Source of the DNA: CAIYRG01 sp965247505
GTDB lineage: Bacteria; Pseudomonadota; Alphaproteobacteria; Micropepsales; Micropepsaceae
Assembly: GCA_965247505.1 (NCBI GenBank)
Contig: OZ252020.1
Location: 3,472,001-3,536,000 of the forward strand
Length of the DNA stretch: 64,000 bases
Direction: 5' to 3'
Shown here: positions 8,485 through 17,674 of the stretch, piece by piece
Position numbering within the stretch: position 1 is the first letter of the stretch
Layout of the letters: each line of letters opens with the position of its first letter
Made by a program: the position numbers and the translations under genes
The notes under the pieces: model-generated
Database searches by the model: none
Told to the model about the DNA's origin: nothing
The model's input: only the letters and a program-made list of their open reading frames with translations

Positions 8485-9932
8485 GGGGATGTCCCGGTCG
8501 ATGTTGAAAAGTTGAGGTAGGTGTCGCTCTCCTGGAGCCGTTAGGCTCCGGGTGCTGCAAACCCAAAAGGGAGAACGACACCATGGGAAATAATATCCGT
8601 AGTTCCAGCCGCCCGAAAGCCCTTGCCCCCTCGATTCCTATGCCGCCGCTGGCGGACGCGATGGACGCAGTCCATCTCAGCGTGGATCGGTTTTGTCTTC
8701 TGGCCGGGGTCGAGGCCTTGGCCGAGATGATGGAGGAGGACGCCACGACCGTGTGCGGGGCCCGACATCGCCGCCATGGGGACCGTCGAGGTTATCGCTG
8801 GGGCAGGACACATAGCGAGATCGGCTACCACGGCGGCAAAGTGAAGGTGGCCCGGCCACGGGTTCGTGACCGGGCGGGCAAAGAGGTGAGCTTGGAGAGT
8901 TGGCAGGCGCTACGCGATGGCAACCTGCTGCTCGAGTGGGCGCTCAACCTGATGGTGCTGAACGTGTCGACCCGCAAGTACCACCGCGCGGTCCGTCTGC
9001 CCGAGGGCGAGCTGGCGAAAGCGCGTGGCGACGGCACCTCGAAGTCGGCCGTTTCCCGGCGCTTTGTGGCGCTGTCACGCAAGAAGATGAAGGCCTGGCT
9101 CGCCTCGGATCTCTCGGAACTCGACCTGCTAGTCATCCAGATCGACGGTCTGCATGTCGGCGACCATGTCCTGATGGCGGCGATCGGCGTCGATGGCAAC
9201 GGCGACAAGCATGTCCTGGCCGTGGTCGAGGGGGCGACGGAGAACACGGTCGTCGTCCAGGCCTTGATCGACAATCTCCTCGCCAGGGGGCTCGATCCGA
9301 CACTGCCGCGGCTGTTCATCGTCGATGGCGCGAAGGCACTCAGCAAAGCGATCCGAAACACCTTCGGTGTGGCCGCCGCCATCCAGCGCTGCCAGGTCCA
9401 CAAGGGCCGTAACATCATCGAGCGCCTGCCCCAACATTTGCACGCGAGCGTCAAGAAGGCGCTCCGTCAGGCCTGGGACCAGGACGACGCAAACAAGGCC
9501 GAGCGGCTCTTGCGCAACCTGGTCCGGCGTCTGGAGCATGAGGAACCGGGCGTCTCGGGCAGCATCCTGGAGGGGCTGGAGGAGATCCTCACCGTCATCC
9601 GCCTCGGCCTACCGCACGAACTCCGGCGCTCGCTCGCCTGCACCAACATCGTCGAGAACGCGCTCGGCACGGTGCGCCAGGTCACCCGCAACGTCAAACG
9701 CTGGAGACACGCCGAGATGGCGCTCAGATGGACCGCCGCCGGCCTGCTGGAGGCCCAGAAAACCTTCCGTCGCCTCAAGGCCTATCGCCAGCTGCCCATC
9801 CTCCGAAATGCTCTCCAGGAACACTTGAGAAAGGCTCAGGCCGACAGTGCCATTGAAACCATCATGAAGGCAGCATAGCATCATCAACCAGCGACGCCTG
9901 CCCCACGAATTTCAACAGAGATAGGGACATCG
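8485..9932 (+). mobile_element. IS256-family element, copy 1 (about 1448 bp)
   Basis: Imperfect inverted repeats begin GGGGATGTCCC and GCGATGTCCC and share TGTTGAAA. The target duplication CTATAATCC (8-9 bp, edge ambiguous by one base) flanks the element within the IS3-type 2 orfB. Confidence 0.94.
8583..9878 (+). CDS. IS256-family mutator-type transposase, copy 1
   Basis: Intact 431-residue mutator-type transposase. The catalytic triad is visible as D188 (IQIDGLH), D248 (FIVDGAK) and E358 (NIVENALG), with the family C-x2-H motif at CQVH between the second Asp and the Glu. A conserved GYHGGKV segment and CGARH motif precede the core. Copy 2 at 39844 differs at only a few residues (for example Ser9/Leu, Gly113/Ala, Glu143/Asp). 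It is the innermost and so the youngest layer of the nest at 6717-10557. Confidence 0.95.
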   Translation: MGNNIRSSSRPKALAPSIPMPPLADAMDAVHLSVDRFCLLAGVEALAEMMEEDATTVCGARHRRHGDRRGYRWGRTHSEIGYHGGKVKVARPRVRDRAGKEVSLESWQALRDGNLLLEWALNLMVLNVSTRKYHRAVRLPEGELAKARGDGTSKSAVSRRFVALSRKKMKAWLASDLSELDLLVIQIDGLHVGDHVLMAAIGVDGNGDKHVLAVVEGATENTVVVQALIDNLLARGLDPTLPRLFIVDGAKALSKAIRNTFGVAAAIQRCQVHKGRNIIERLPQHLHASVKKALRQAWDQDDANKAERLLRNLVRRLEHEEPGVSGSILEGLEEILTVIRLGLPHELRRSLACTNIVENALGTVRQVTRNVKRWRHAEMALRWTAAGLLEAQKTFRRLKAYRQLPILRNALQEHLRKAQADSAIETIMKAA

Positions 9933-9933
9933 C

Positions 9934-10015
9934 CTATAATCCAGTCCGTCGGCACTCGACGCTGGACTTCACAAGCCACGTCAAATTCGAGGCAGAAGCA
10001 ATGCAAACGGTGTAG
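9934..10015 (+). pseudogene. IS3-type 2 transposase, last 27 codons
   Basis: Continuation of the 7385 reading frame after the IS256 insert, ending at TAG 10013-10015. The right terminus of the host element follows at 10044. Confidence 0.85.
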
Positions 10016-10044
10016 GGCGCCTCCACTTTTCCTGGATGGGTCCA

Positions 10045-10474
10045 ATTTCGCGACCGTCGATTGAGCGACCGAGAAGCCGAGCTTCAATAATTCTCCATGG
10101 ATTCTTGGAGATCCCCACAAGGGATTCTCCCTACACATGCGCTGTATCAAATCACGAAGTTCTTTATCGATCTTGGGGCGTCCGAGGCGCAGACCGGGGG
10201 ACCTCCAGCGCCAATAACGCCGAACCCCTTGCCGGTGCCAGCGGGTGACCGTTTCCGTCCGCACGACTTTCACGCTTTCAAGAACCGTCGGAAAGGCCCG
10301 AGATATCCCGACCAAGAAGGAGCGATCAAAGTTCGATAATTGGACCCGGCACGAACGCTTCCTGAGGGCGATGTTCAGCTGATGACGCAGGCTGACAATC
10401 TCCGCCTCAAGCTGGGACTGAGACTTAAAGGCGCTCCGAAATGCAAAATAGATCGTCAGTAGGACCTTCAGCAT
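10045..10474 (-). pseudogene. Integrase-core transposase, N-terminal part (copy 1)
   Basis: N-terminal 140 or so codons, starting at 10474 with a hydrophobic segment and a basic HTH-like region (LEAEIVSLRHQLNIALRK), followed by GRPKIDKELRDLIQRM. Unlike copy 2 this part has no in-frame stop, so the gene would be intact if the insertion at 7330-10044 were removed. Confidence 0.85.
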
Positions 10475-10557
10475 CGCCCCAAAGAATGGGCTGAGTCGGC
10501 CTCCTCATGCGAGTCTTCCCCAGTTCCCAGCTGAATCGACTTTTCGGTACACACAGG

Positions 10558-10662
10558 ACATTTGCCGAAGTCGCCTTCCTACTCGGCTATCAAGACGCCA
10601 ATTCCTTCTACCGGGCGTTCAAGGATTGGACTGGGAATACGCCAAAATCAAAGGGCAATTAG
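10558..10662 (+). pseudogene. AraC-family regulator, C-terminal fragment
   Basis: Starting exactly at the IS terminus, 34 codons match the second helix-turn-helix of AraC/XylS regulators (FAEVAFLLGYQDANSFYRAF followed by a WTG-P motif). The rest of the gene is missing, removed with the IS insertion or a later deletion. It could once have regulated a neighbouring gene, but the DNA-binding unit is incomplete. Confidence 0.7.
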
Positions 10663-10884
10663 TCTAAGTATTTTGCCTGTTCATCCTGGGTGGAGCTCGT
10701 TTGCACCCGAATGTAGTCATCACGCGAAACCGAGATGGCAGAGGTTTCGGTTTTGCAGTAGTCTAGCTCATGTGCTGAGACAAGATTTTGTCGAACGCAA
10801 CTGCTGCACGTAGCGTTTCCGATTAGGGACAAAGGAATCGGAAATCTGTCCAGGATCAGAGAGATACAATAAGAGGTAAGCAGA

Positions 10885-12615
10885 ATGATGAACGCCACCA
10901 TGTCAAAGCTAATCAATGCAAGCTACCATTTGAGACGGATGATATTGCTCGTCGCTCTGGCGGCCACCAACGTTGGAATTTCGGCAGAATTGTCTTCCGC
11001 TGCCGAGGAGGGATCACTTCTCCGCGGGCAAATTATATCTTCCGGCGGCGGCGCGGTTGCAGGGGTCCCGGTGAAAGCCCATCGGGAGGGCGGCACCATA
11101 TCTGTTGCCGTCTACAGCGACAGCGAAGGGGAATATTCCTTTCCGGCTTGGTCGGAAGTAACGCCGGGGAACTATACGCTAACGATTCAACTTCCCGATT
11201 TCGAAGCCGTCACGCGGCAAGGCGTCACTCTTTCGCGAGGAGAGACAACGCAAGCAGATTTCACTTTGCAACCGAAGGTGCCTTCTCTCAACGACGCGAC
11301 CACCACCGACATCATTATGGCTTTGCCCGGCACCGACGACCAAAAGGTCTTGCTGGCGCAGTGCAGCAACTGCCACACCTTGCAACGCGCACTCCTGAAC
11401 CCTCATACCAAGGAAGAGTGGGCACAAATCATCCGGCAAATGGCAGGCGAACGCGCCGCCACAACAAATGCTCCCGGAACTAGAGCCTATGGGCAGCAAA
11501 GATTTATCGAACCGCTGGCGGAGTATCTGGAATCCATTCGAGGACCTGGATCTTCCGACGCTATACCTTTCCAATTGCGTCCGCGGCCCACGGACGATGC
11601 ATCGACGCATCTTGTGGTGACGGAATATGACATTCCGCGGGGTGGAAGCTGGGACCTCTTTATGCTTCGCGGCGACCGAAGATTCGTTTGGCCCCATGAT
11701 GTCGTCGTTGACGACAATTATGCGTGGTACACCGACCACTATTCACCCGTTCTCGGCAGGGTCGACATAAAGACCGGCGAGGTGAAGGAGTTTACCTATT
11801 CGCTTGCATTCGGCGACGCCGAGGATGTTCCAGCGGGGCAGAACCGCGCCGGCCAGCGCATTGTTGGCTCGCACGACATTATACTAGATCCGCAAGGCAA
11901 CCCCGTTTTCAGCATGGGAGGAATGGGCGGCAATACATATCGTTTTGATACAGAAACGGAACTCTTCACGCATTGGCCGGACGGCGACAACATGTACGGC
12001 ATGGATCCGTTGGGAAATGTTTGGTATTCGCCGCCTGCCGGAGACCTCTATCGGCTCGACGTGAACAGCGGACAGGTCACCAATTACGTTATTCCATCCA
12101 ATGACGGCATCTACGACATGGACGTAGATTCGCAAGGCCGGTCCATCCTCAATATCTGGCGTGACGGTGAAATCGGGATGTTTGATCCTAAGTCGGCAGA
12201 GTATTCCGAATTTCCTACGCCGAGCCCGGGATCGGGACCCCGCCGTGGAGAGATCGACACGCAAGACCGTCTTTGGGTTGCGCTCTATTTTGCAGGAAGA
12301 TTGGGGATGTTTGATCCGAGCGCAGGCGAGGTCAAAGAATTTCCGCTGGTCGCGGGTACACAAGCATATGAAGCGCCCTATCCCGCGCCCTACTCGACGT
12401 CGGTCGACAACAGAAACGGTTTTGTTTGGACAACGGACTTCAACAACGGTCGAATTTACCGTTTCGACATGGGTACCGAAGAGGTCACGGAGTATTTTAT
12501 GCCGCTACCCTATGAAGCGCGCGACTTGACGGTGGACCGGACCTCGGATCGGCCAACTTTGTGGATTCCCGCTTACCGTCCGCCGGCGAAGATTGTGAAA
12601 GTTCAAATTAGATAG
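10885..12615 (+). CDS. Exported carboxypeptidase-regulatory-like / CxxCH / Vgb-type propeller protein
   Basis: A 576-residue protein. A hydrophobic export signal covers about residues 17-40. A carboxypeptidase-regulatory-like beta-sandwich follows (about 45-130). A single haem-binding motif CSNCH sits at residues 160-164. A streptogramin-lyase (Vgb)-like beta-propeller occupies about 235-575, with repeated GNV-W and R-D-G-type blades. Proteins with this three-part layout are usually called carboxypeptidase regulatory-like domain proteins and their reaction is not established. The propeller plus c-type haem suggests a periplasmic redox or lyase role, which is inference. The start at 10885 follows AAGAGGT at good spacing; a second ATG lies at 10888. 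The 222 bp upstream contain no gene and presumably the promoter. Confidence 0.85.
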   Translation: MMNATMSKLINASYHLRRMILLVALAATNVGISAELSSAAEEGSLLRGQIISSGGGAVAGVPVKAHREGGTISVAVYSDSEGEYSFPAWSEVTPGNYTLTIQLPDFEAVTRQGVTLSRGETTQADFTLQPKVPSLNDATTTDIIMALPGTDDQKVLLAQCSNCHTLQRALLNPHTKEEWAQIIRQMAGERAATTNAPGTRAYGQQRFIEPLAEYLESIRGPGSSDAIPFQLRPRPTDDASTHLVVTEYDIPRGGSWDLFMLRGDRRFVWPHDVVVDDNYAWYTDHYSPVLGRVDIKTGEVKEFTYSLAFGDAEDVPAGQNRAGQRIVGSHDIILDPQGNPVFSMGGMGGNTYRFDTETELFTHWPDGDNMYGMDPLGNVWYSPPAGDLYRLDVNSGQVTNYVIPSNDGIYDMDVDSQGRSILNIWRDGEIGMFDPKSAEYSEFPTPSPGSGPRRGEIDTQDRLWVALYFAGRLGMFDPSAGEVKEFPLVAGTQAYEAPYPAPYSTSVDNRNGFVWTTDFNNGRIYRFDMGTEEVTEYFMPLPYEARDLTVDRTSDRPTLWIPAYRPPAKIVKVQIR

Positions 12616-12703
12616 GGAGCCCCGAGCCCCCTTCTCAGCATAACCCAACTTTTTCTTACTCGCGTTCCGAATGGTCGGAACAAAAATTCGTCCGCTTTGG
12701 GTC

Positions 12704-14364
12704 CAGGCTGTGTGAAAACGCGTTGGCTGGTATGATTCTTCTGTGATTTGGTGGAGGGGTCGATGAAGCGCTTTGTAGTTGGCGATGATCGCAGTTAAAG
12801 CACTCTTTTTCCTGAGCGGCTGGATGAGTATTTGGGCGATGACAACCCGGTTCGGGCGATTGATGTCTTGGTTGATGAGCTTGATCTGGGGGAATTGGGC
12901 TTTAGCGGGGTTGAGCCGGAGGCGACGGGAAGGCCTGCCTACCATCCGGCGACGCTGCTGAAGATCTACGTCTATGGATACCTCAATCGGGTCCAATCGA
13001 GCCGTCGCCTAGAGCGGGAGTGCCAGTGCAATCTCGAGCTCCTATGGTTGACCGGCCGCCTGATGCCGGATTTCAAAACTATCGCCGATTTCCGCAAGGA
13101 CAACGGCGGGGCCATCCGCAAGGTCTGCCGTGCGTTCGTAGTGTTGTGCCGTCGCCTTGAGCTGTTCAGTGAGGCGAGCGTTGCGATCGATGGCAGCAAG
13201 TTCAAAGCGGTCAACGCGCGGGATCGGAACTTCACGCAGGCCAAGATGCAGCGGCGGTTGAAGCAGATCGACGAGAGCATTGCGCGCTACCTCTCGCAGC
13301 TTGATAGCGCCGATCGCCAGGGCGAAGCGGTGCCGGAGGCCAAGATCACGCGGCTCAACGAGAAGATTGCGATGCTGCGCCAAGAGATACAGCGCCTGAA
13401 TGCACTGAACGTTCAGATGATGCAGAGCGAGGACAAGCAGCTCTCCCTGACAGATCCCGATGCGCGCTCGATGGCCACGAGCGGCCGGGGCAGCGGGATG
13501 GTCGGTTATAATGTGCAAAATTCCGTGGACACGACGCATCATCTGATCGTTTCCCATGAGGTGACCAACAAAGGCTCTGATCGGGGTCAGTTGTCAGGCG
13601 CTGCCGCGCAGGCGCGCACGGCCATTGGTTCTGAAACCATCGAGGCTGTTGCCGATCGCGGCTATTACGCCGGCGAAGAGATCCTGGCCTGCGAGGAGGC
13701 CGGCATAACGGTCTATCTCCCGAAGCCCCTGACCTCAGGGGCCAAAGCCGCAGGGCGTTTCGGCAAGCAGGACTTCGTCTATGTCGCCGAAGACGATGTC
13801 TATCTTTGTCCCAACGGTGAGCAGCTCACCTATCGCTATACCAACGAAGAGGTCGGTAAGATGCTGCGCCGCTATTGGACGGCTGCCTGTCAGGCGTGTG
13901 CGCTGAAAAGCAAGTGCACGACGGCTCGGGAGCGCCGGATCTCACGTTGGGAACACGAAGCCGTCCTTGAGAGAGTTCAGGCGCGGCTCGATCGAAATCC
14001 GGACAAGATGCGCGTGCGCCGCCAGACCGTGGAGCATCCCTTCGGTACGATAAAGTCGTGGATGGGAGCTACACACTTCCAGATGAAAACGCTCGAGCAC
14101 GTCGGCACCGAAATGGCGCTGCACGTTCTGGCCTACAACATGAAACGCGTGATGAAGATTCTTGGCGTTGGCGGATTGATAGAGGCGAGCCACGCATGAG
14201 ACGGGCTCAGGGGGCCCCATAACCCAGCATTCTTCGCATCAAGGAGCCGTTAGGCATCTCCGCGGACCGATTTTACTGAATTGGACGCGTCGGGTCGCAT
14301 AATCCCACCCCGACCTCCGCTTACGCTACCAACCACCAGACCCGACCACGTTTTCACACAGCCT
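12704..14364 (+). mobile_element. IS1182-family element
   Basis: Inverted repeats of about 17-18 bp (AGGCTGTGTGAAAACG inward) with a 5-bp duplication GGGTC on both sides. The insertion point is the loop of a palindrome whose arms are GTCCGCTTT (12690-12698) and AAAGCTGAC (from 14371). Confidence 0.88.
12763..14199 (+). pseudogene. IS1182 transposase with early stop codon
   Basis: The natural start is ATG 12763 (MKRFVVGDDRS). Codon 12 is TAA (12796-12798) where the family normally has Gln, so a single C-to-T change explains it. The frame is otherwise open to 14199, and an ATG at 12832 begins a 455-residue open frame that lacks only the first 23 residues. Visible features are the N-terminal DUF772-like domain, the acidic core motif VAIDGSKFKAV, ADRGYYAG, a cysteine cluster (C-x2-C-x5-C) near residue 375 and the C-terminal HPFGTIKSWMG block. 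Residual activity from the internal start cannot be excluded. Confidence 0.85.
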
Positions 14365-14410
14365 GGGTCAAAAGCTGACATTCTATGCTGCACTGCGGGA
14401 GTCCGCTTTT
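14365..14410. repeat. Hairpin repeat unit 1
   Basis: A 46-base unit with complementary arms (AAAAGCTGAC and GTCCGCTTTT) separated by about 22 bases. It is closely similar to the unit at 14735-14778. It lies between IS1182 and the mini-IS30. Confidence 0.75.
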
Positions 14411-14734
14411 GAGGTGCGGTCTCAATGGATCAACGCAACACTAGCGGCAGGCCTCTCTGCCGGGGGGTAGAACCTCAAAGTCTTTCAGGACCGTTCTTGA
14501 GCCGTCCGGCCACTTTTCTCGGATGCGAGAGCGAATAGATCGAAAACACAGCACTCTTCAGAAAGCGTTATCAGAGCAGGCGTTTGACGTTCCCATTGGA
14601 GCTGGGCTGGCAGTGATTCCACGGCCCAGGCTTCTCGTGCAATGTGAACCACGGACTATGCCTTTGGCTCGTAAGCACAAACTCAGACTCCTCCGTTTGC
14701 GCCAAGGTGTTGCGTCGACCGGTTGAGGCGGCAA
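14411..14734 (-). mobile_element. Mini-IS30 relic (internally deleted)
   Basis: About 324 bp bounded by sequences resembling both termini of the full IS30 next to it (CAACGCAACAC on the left, GTGTTGCGTC on the right). Inside, the minus strand still aligns with the C-terminal end of the IS30 transposase, diverged and with stops, and with the C-terminal NENTNG region, but most of the gene is missing. It looks like a non-autonomous derivative of a related but not identical IS30 element. Confidence 0.65.
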
Positions 14735-14781
14735 GGGTAAAGCGGACATTCTATGTTGCAGTGCGGGAGTCCGCTTTTGAC
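14735..14781. repeat. Hairpin repeat unit 2
   Basis: Arms AAAGCGGAC and GTCCGCTTT form a perfect 9-bp stem with a 21-base loop. The right arm also pairs with AAAGCGGAC at 16027-16035 across the IS30 insertion, giving a second 9-bp stem with a short TGACCC-type loop. Confidence 0.8.
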
Positions 14782-16022
14782 TGCGGCCTCAGGTGATCGA
14801 TGCAACACAGGCATTAAATCTATCTGCCGGGGTCTGGAACCCCAAGGTCTGACGTGGCCTTTCGTTGAGCCTGCGGGCGATCTTATTTAGGTGCGCCTGC
14901 GAATGCACGGATAGGTCCGTCCCTTTGGGAAAGTACTGTCGTAGGAGGCCATTGGTGTTCTCATTGGAGCCACGCTGCCAAGGGCTTTGCGGATCGCAGA
15001 AATAGACATTGATATTGGTCGCCAAGCTAAAGCGCTTGTGATCGGCAAGCTCCTTGCCCCGGTCCCAGGTCAGAGATTTGTAGAGTTCGGTGGGGAGCTT
15101 CTTCGCCTGTTTGATCAGTGCATTCACGACTGTCTCGGTGTCCTTAGAGGGGATCTTCGCCAGCATCACATAGCGGGTATGACGCTCGACCAAGGTTGCG
15201 ATATGCGTGTTCTTCGAGCCGGCCAGAAGATCGCCTTCCCAATGACCGGGCACCGCACGATCTTCCACGCTTGCAGGGCGCTCGCTGATCGAAACGATAT
15301 CCGTGATCTGCCCACGGCCATCGCCATGCGAGCTCGCACGCTTAGAGCGCCGCATTGTCCGTTTGGAGCGAAGATACCCGGTCAGTTCCTTCCTAAATGC
15401 CCCACGGGATTGAATAAATAAGCTTCGATAGATGGTCTCGTGCGACACGCGTTTGCTCTCGTCTTCGGGATGCATCTGCTTCAGCCAACCGGCGATCTGC
15501 TGGGGCGACCAATCCTGTTTAAGCTTGCGCGCTACTGTCTGTCGTAACTGCGCATTGCCCGCCAATTTACATCGCTTCGGCCGGCGCGCACGTATAAAGG
15601 CCGCTTCGTCGGACAATGCCGCGCGGTAGCGATCATAGCCGCCATTGCGGCGAATCTCTCGGCTCACCGTCGAGGGCGCACGGCCCAGCAACCTTGCCAA
15701 AGAGCGTGCAGATTGTTCCGCCGCGAGACCTCTGGAGATCTCCTCGCGCTCCGACAATGTCAAAGCCAGCTTTGAACGCCGCCGGGGTGCTGGTCGGATC
15801 CCGCCAGAGGGCGACAGCTGACCACGAATCGACGACGAGGGCTTACCGAAAACTCGCCCGATCGCCTTCAGCGTTTCACCCCGAGCCCAACGCTCCCAAA
15901 CTTCGTCCTTCTCTAACGCACTGAAACCGTAATGGCTTTTCTGATTCCCATTTCCTTGATCCATCGAACACTCCATCTTTTCCAATTAAGATAAAGTGTT
16001 GCGTCCATCACTTGAGGCCACA
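14782..16022 (-). mobile_element. IS30-family element, copy 1 (1241 bp)
   Basis: Imperfect 27-bp inverted repeats beginning TGCGGCCTCA and TGTGGCCTCA. The probable target duplication is AC (2 bp). The insertion sits exactly in the loop between GTCCGCTTTTG and CCAAAGCGGAC. Confidence 0.93.
14789..15985 (-). CDS. IS30-family transposase, copy 1
   Basis: Intact 398-residue transposase. An N-terminal helix-turn-helix (about 20-60) and a second HTH (LTLSEREEISRGL, RAPSTVSREIRRNGG, about 75-115) precede the DDE core. The core motifs are GHWEGDLLAG (first Asp), LTWDRGKEL (second Asp) and NENTNGLLRQYFPKG (Glu), exactly as in IS30. Copy 2 at 29353 differs at only two residues that I noted (V180/G and G199/E). 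The start at 15985 follows a weak Shine-Dalgarno-like GGAAAAG. Confidence 0.95.
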   Translation of the reverse strand: MEKMECSMDQGNGNQKSHYGFSALEKDEVWERWARGETLKAIGRVFGKPSSSIRGQLSPSGGIRPAPRRRSKLALTLSEREEISRGLAAEQSARSLARLLGRAPSTVSREIRRNGGYDRYRAALSDEAAFIRARRPKRCKLAGNAQLRQTVARKLKQDWSPQQIAGWLKQMHPEDESKRVSHETIYRSLFIQSRGAFRKELTGYLRSKRTMRRSKRASSHGDGRGQITDIVSISERPASVEDRAVPGHWEGDLLAGSKNTHIATLVERHTRYVMLAKIPSKDTETVVNALIKQAKKLPTELYKSLTWDRGKELADHKRFSLATNINVYFCDPQSPWQRGSNENTNGLLRQYFPKGTDLSVHSQAHLNKIARRLNERPRQTLGFQTPADRFNACVASIT

Positions 16023-16150
16023 ACCCAAAGCGGACATTCTTAATTTCGATAGGGCTAGAAACTGCGTTCTAACCCGTGGGAAAAAATAACTCAGCAGCAA
16101 TCTACTCAGGAGACGTGTAGGATTTTTCGCACCGTCTAGTAGCATTAACT

Positions 16151-17273
16151 CCTGTGTGTACCGAAAATTAGATTCTCGCATACCTGTGGTGTAGGCCGCC
16201 CAGAATTGGGTGTGCGGTGACGGTCCCGGTGCGCTCGATGGGGCGCGGGTGGGGGGAATCTTTGGCCAAGGACCGGTGCGTCCGGGCGTCTTTGTAGTAC
16301 TGAACATAGGCCGAGAGCACTCGGCGCAAATGGGTATCGTTGACCACGATCACGTGGTCCAAACACTCCCGACGTATAGTTCCGACGACGCGCTCAGTAT
16401 GGCCGCTTTGCCAAGGCGATCGAAAGCTCGTTGGCCGGTCTCGAATACCCATCGCACGAACGCGTCGCTTGAAGACGCCACCGAACTTCACGTCGTTGTT
16501 TCTAATTAAGAATTTTGGCGCTGAATCCCATGGAAAGGCTTCCGTGATTTGTTGAGCAAGCCACATCGCGGTGGGCTCGCCCGTAACCGTCAGAAGGACA
16601 ATCTTACGTCGGGCATGATTCAGGACGACGAACATGTAGAGCTCTTCGAACAAGAAAGTTGGAACTGTGAATAAGTCTATCGAGTCGATGCCTTCAGCCT
16701 GATTCAGAAGGAAGGTCGTCCAGCTTTGTCCTCCCCGGAAGGGAGGTCGTCGGAGCATGTATTTCGCGACTGTCGATTGAGCGACCGAGAAGCCGAGCTT
16801 CAATAATTCTCCATGGATTCTTGGAGATCCCCACAAGGGATTCTCCCTACACATGCGCTGTATCAAATCACGAAGTTCTTTATCGATCTTGGGGCGTCCG
16901 AGGCGCAGACCGGGGGACCTCCAGCGCCAATAACGCCGAACCCCTTGCCGGTGCCAGCGGGTGACCGTTTCCGGCCGCACGACTTTCACGCTTTCAAGAA
17001 CCGTCGGAAAGGCCCGAGATATCCCGACCAAGAAGGAGCAATCAAAGTTCGATAATTAGACCCGGCACGAACGCTTCCTGAGGGCGATGTTCAGCTGATG
17101 ACGCAGGCTGACAATCTCCGCCTCAAGCTGGGACTGAGACTTAAAGGCGCTCCGAAATGCAAAATAGATCGTCAGTAGGACCTTCAGCATCGCCCCAAAG
17201 AATGGGCTGAGTCGGCCTCCTCATGCGAGTCTTCCCCAGTTCCCAGCTGAATCGACTTTTCGGTACACACAGG
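16151..17273 (-). mobile_element. Integrase-core IS (IS481/IS3-like), copy 2 (1123 bp)
   Basis: Uninterrupted copy with the same CCTGTGTGTACCGAAAA termini as copy 1. It inserted into, or joined, an IS6-type A element whose 5' part continues at 17274. Confidence 0.9.
16168..17190 (-). pseudogene. Integrase-core transposase with nonsense codon (copy 2)
   Basis: Collinear with copy 1 and readable from ATG 17190, but the codon that is CAA in copy 1 is TAA here (17056-17058). The longest open frame therefore begins after it at 17031 with a non-ATG codon and yields 287 residues. The integrase core (LFTVPT, IRNNDVKFG, HTERVVG) is present; the first Asp of the middle motif is Asn in this copy, although the second one, which aligns with the catalytic position, is kept. 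Probably inactive. Confidence 0.85.
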
Positions 17274-17584
17274 ACAAACACCTCATCAAGATGCCAGCGC
17301 CACAACGAATAGGATCCATGACGAATGGGGCGTTTCCGGATCTCGGCGGCAAACAACGGGCCAAAGCGATTCCACCAATATCGTACCGTTTCGTAACTGA
17401 CATCAATGCCCCGTTCGTTGAGAAGATCCTCGACCTGCCTGAGGGAGAGCGGAAACCTCACATACAGCATCACTGCGCTGCGGATTACCTCGGGCGAGCT
17501 ATTGAAATGACGGAAGGGATTGTGCATCGCCGGAGGCTACGAGACCTTACTTCCCGGCTCAAGCCGATTTAGTCTGACAATGCC
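17274..17584 (-). mobile_element. IS6-type A, 5' fragment
   Basis: Left terminus GGCATTGTCAGACTAAAT (minus strand, ending at 17584) and the first 85 codons of the transposase (start 17527, MHNPFRHFNSS). It is cut at 17273 by the integrase-core IS. It belongs to the subtype with NERGIDVSYETV. Confidence 0.9.
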
Positions 17585-17674
17585 GGAAGCGCCGATACAA
17601 TAATCTCTCATTCCCGCTGGTACAAAATATCCGTCAGGTCATCATTGTACAGACTGACACGCGGACGGCCGGTC

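Larger units (their letters stand above)
7330..10044 (+). mobile_element. IS3-type 2, copy 1 (interrupted by IS256)
   Basis: IS3-family element with termini starting TGGACCC and sharing AAAGTGGAG further in. It is flanked by a 3-bp duplication (ATT). The IS256 copy at 8485-9932 lies inside its transposase gene. Length without the insert is about 1258 bp. Confidence 0.93.
6717..10557 (-). mobile_element. Integrase-core IS (IS481/IS3-like), copy 1, interrupted by IS3-type 2
   Basis: The termini are inverted repeats beginning CCTGTGTGTACCGAAAA at both ends. Removing the nested 7330-10044 element restores a sequence collinear with copy 2 at 16151-17273. The 3-bp duplication ATT marks the insertion of the inner element. 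Confidence 0.88.

Noticed and set aside
14365..14781. CRISPR-like array from repeated hairpin units
   Set aside because: There are only a few units, they are palindromic and are separated by IS insertions rather than by spacers; no cas genes are present.
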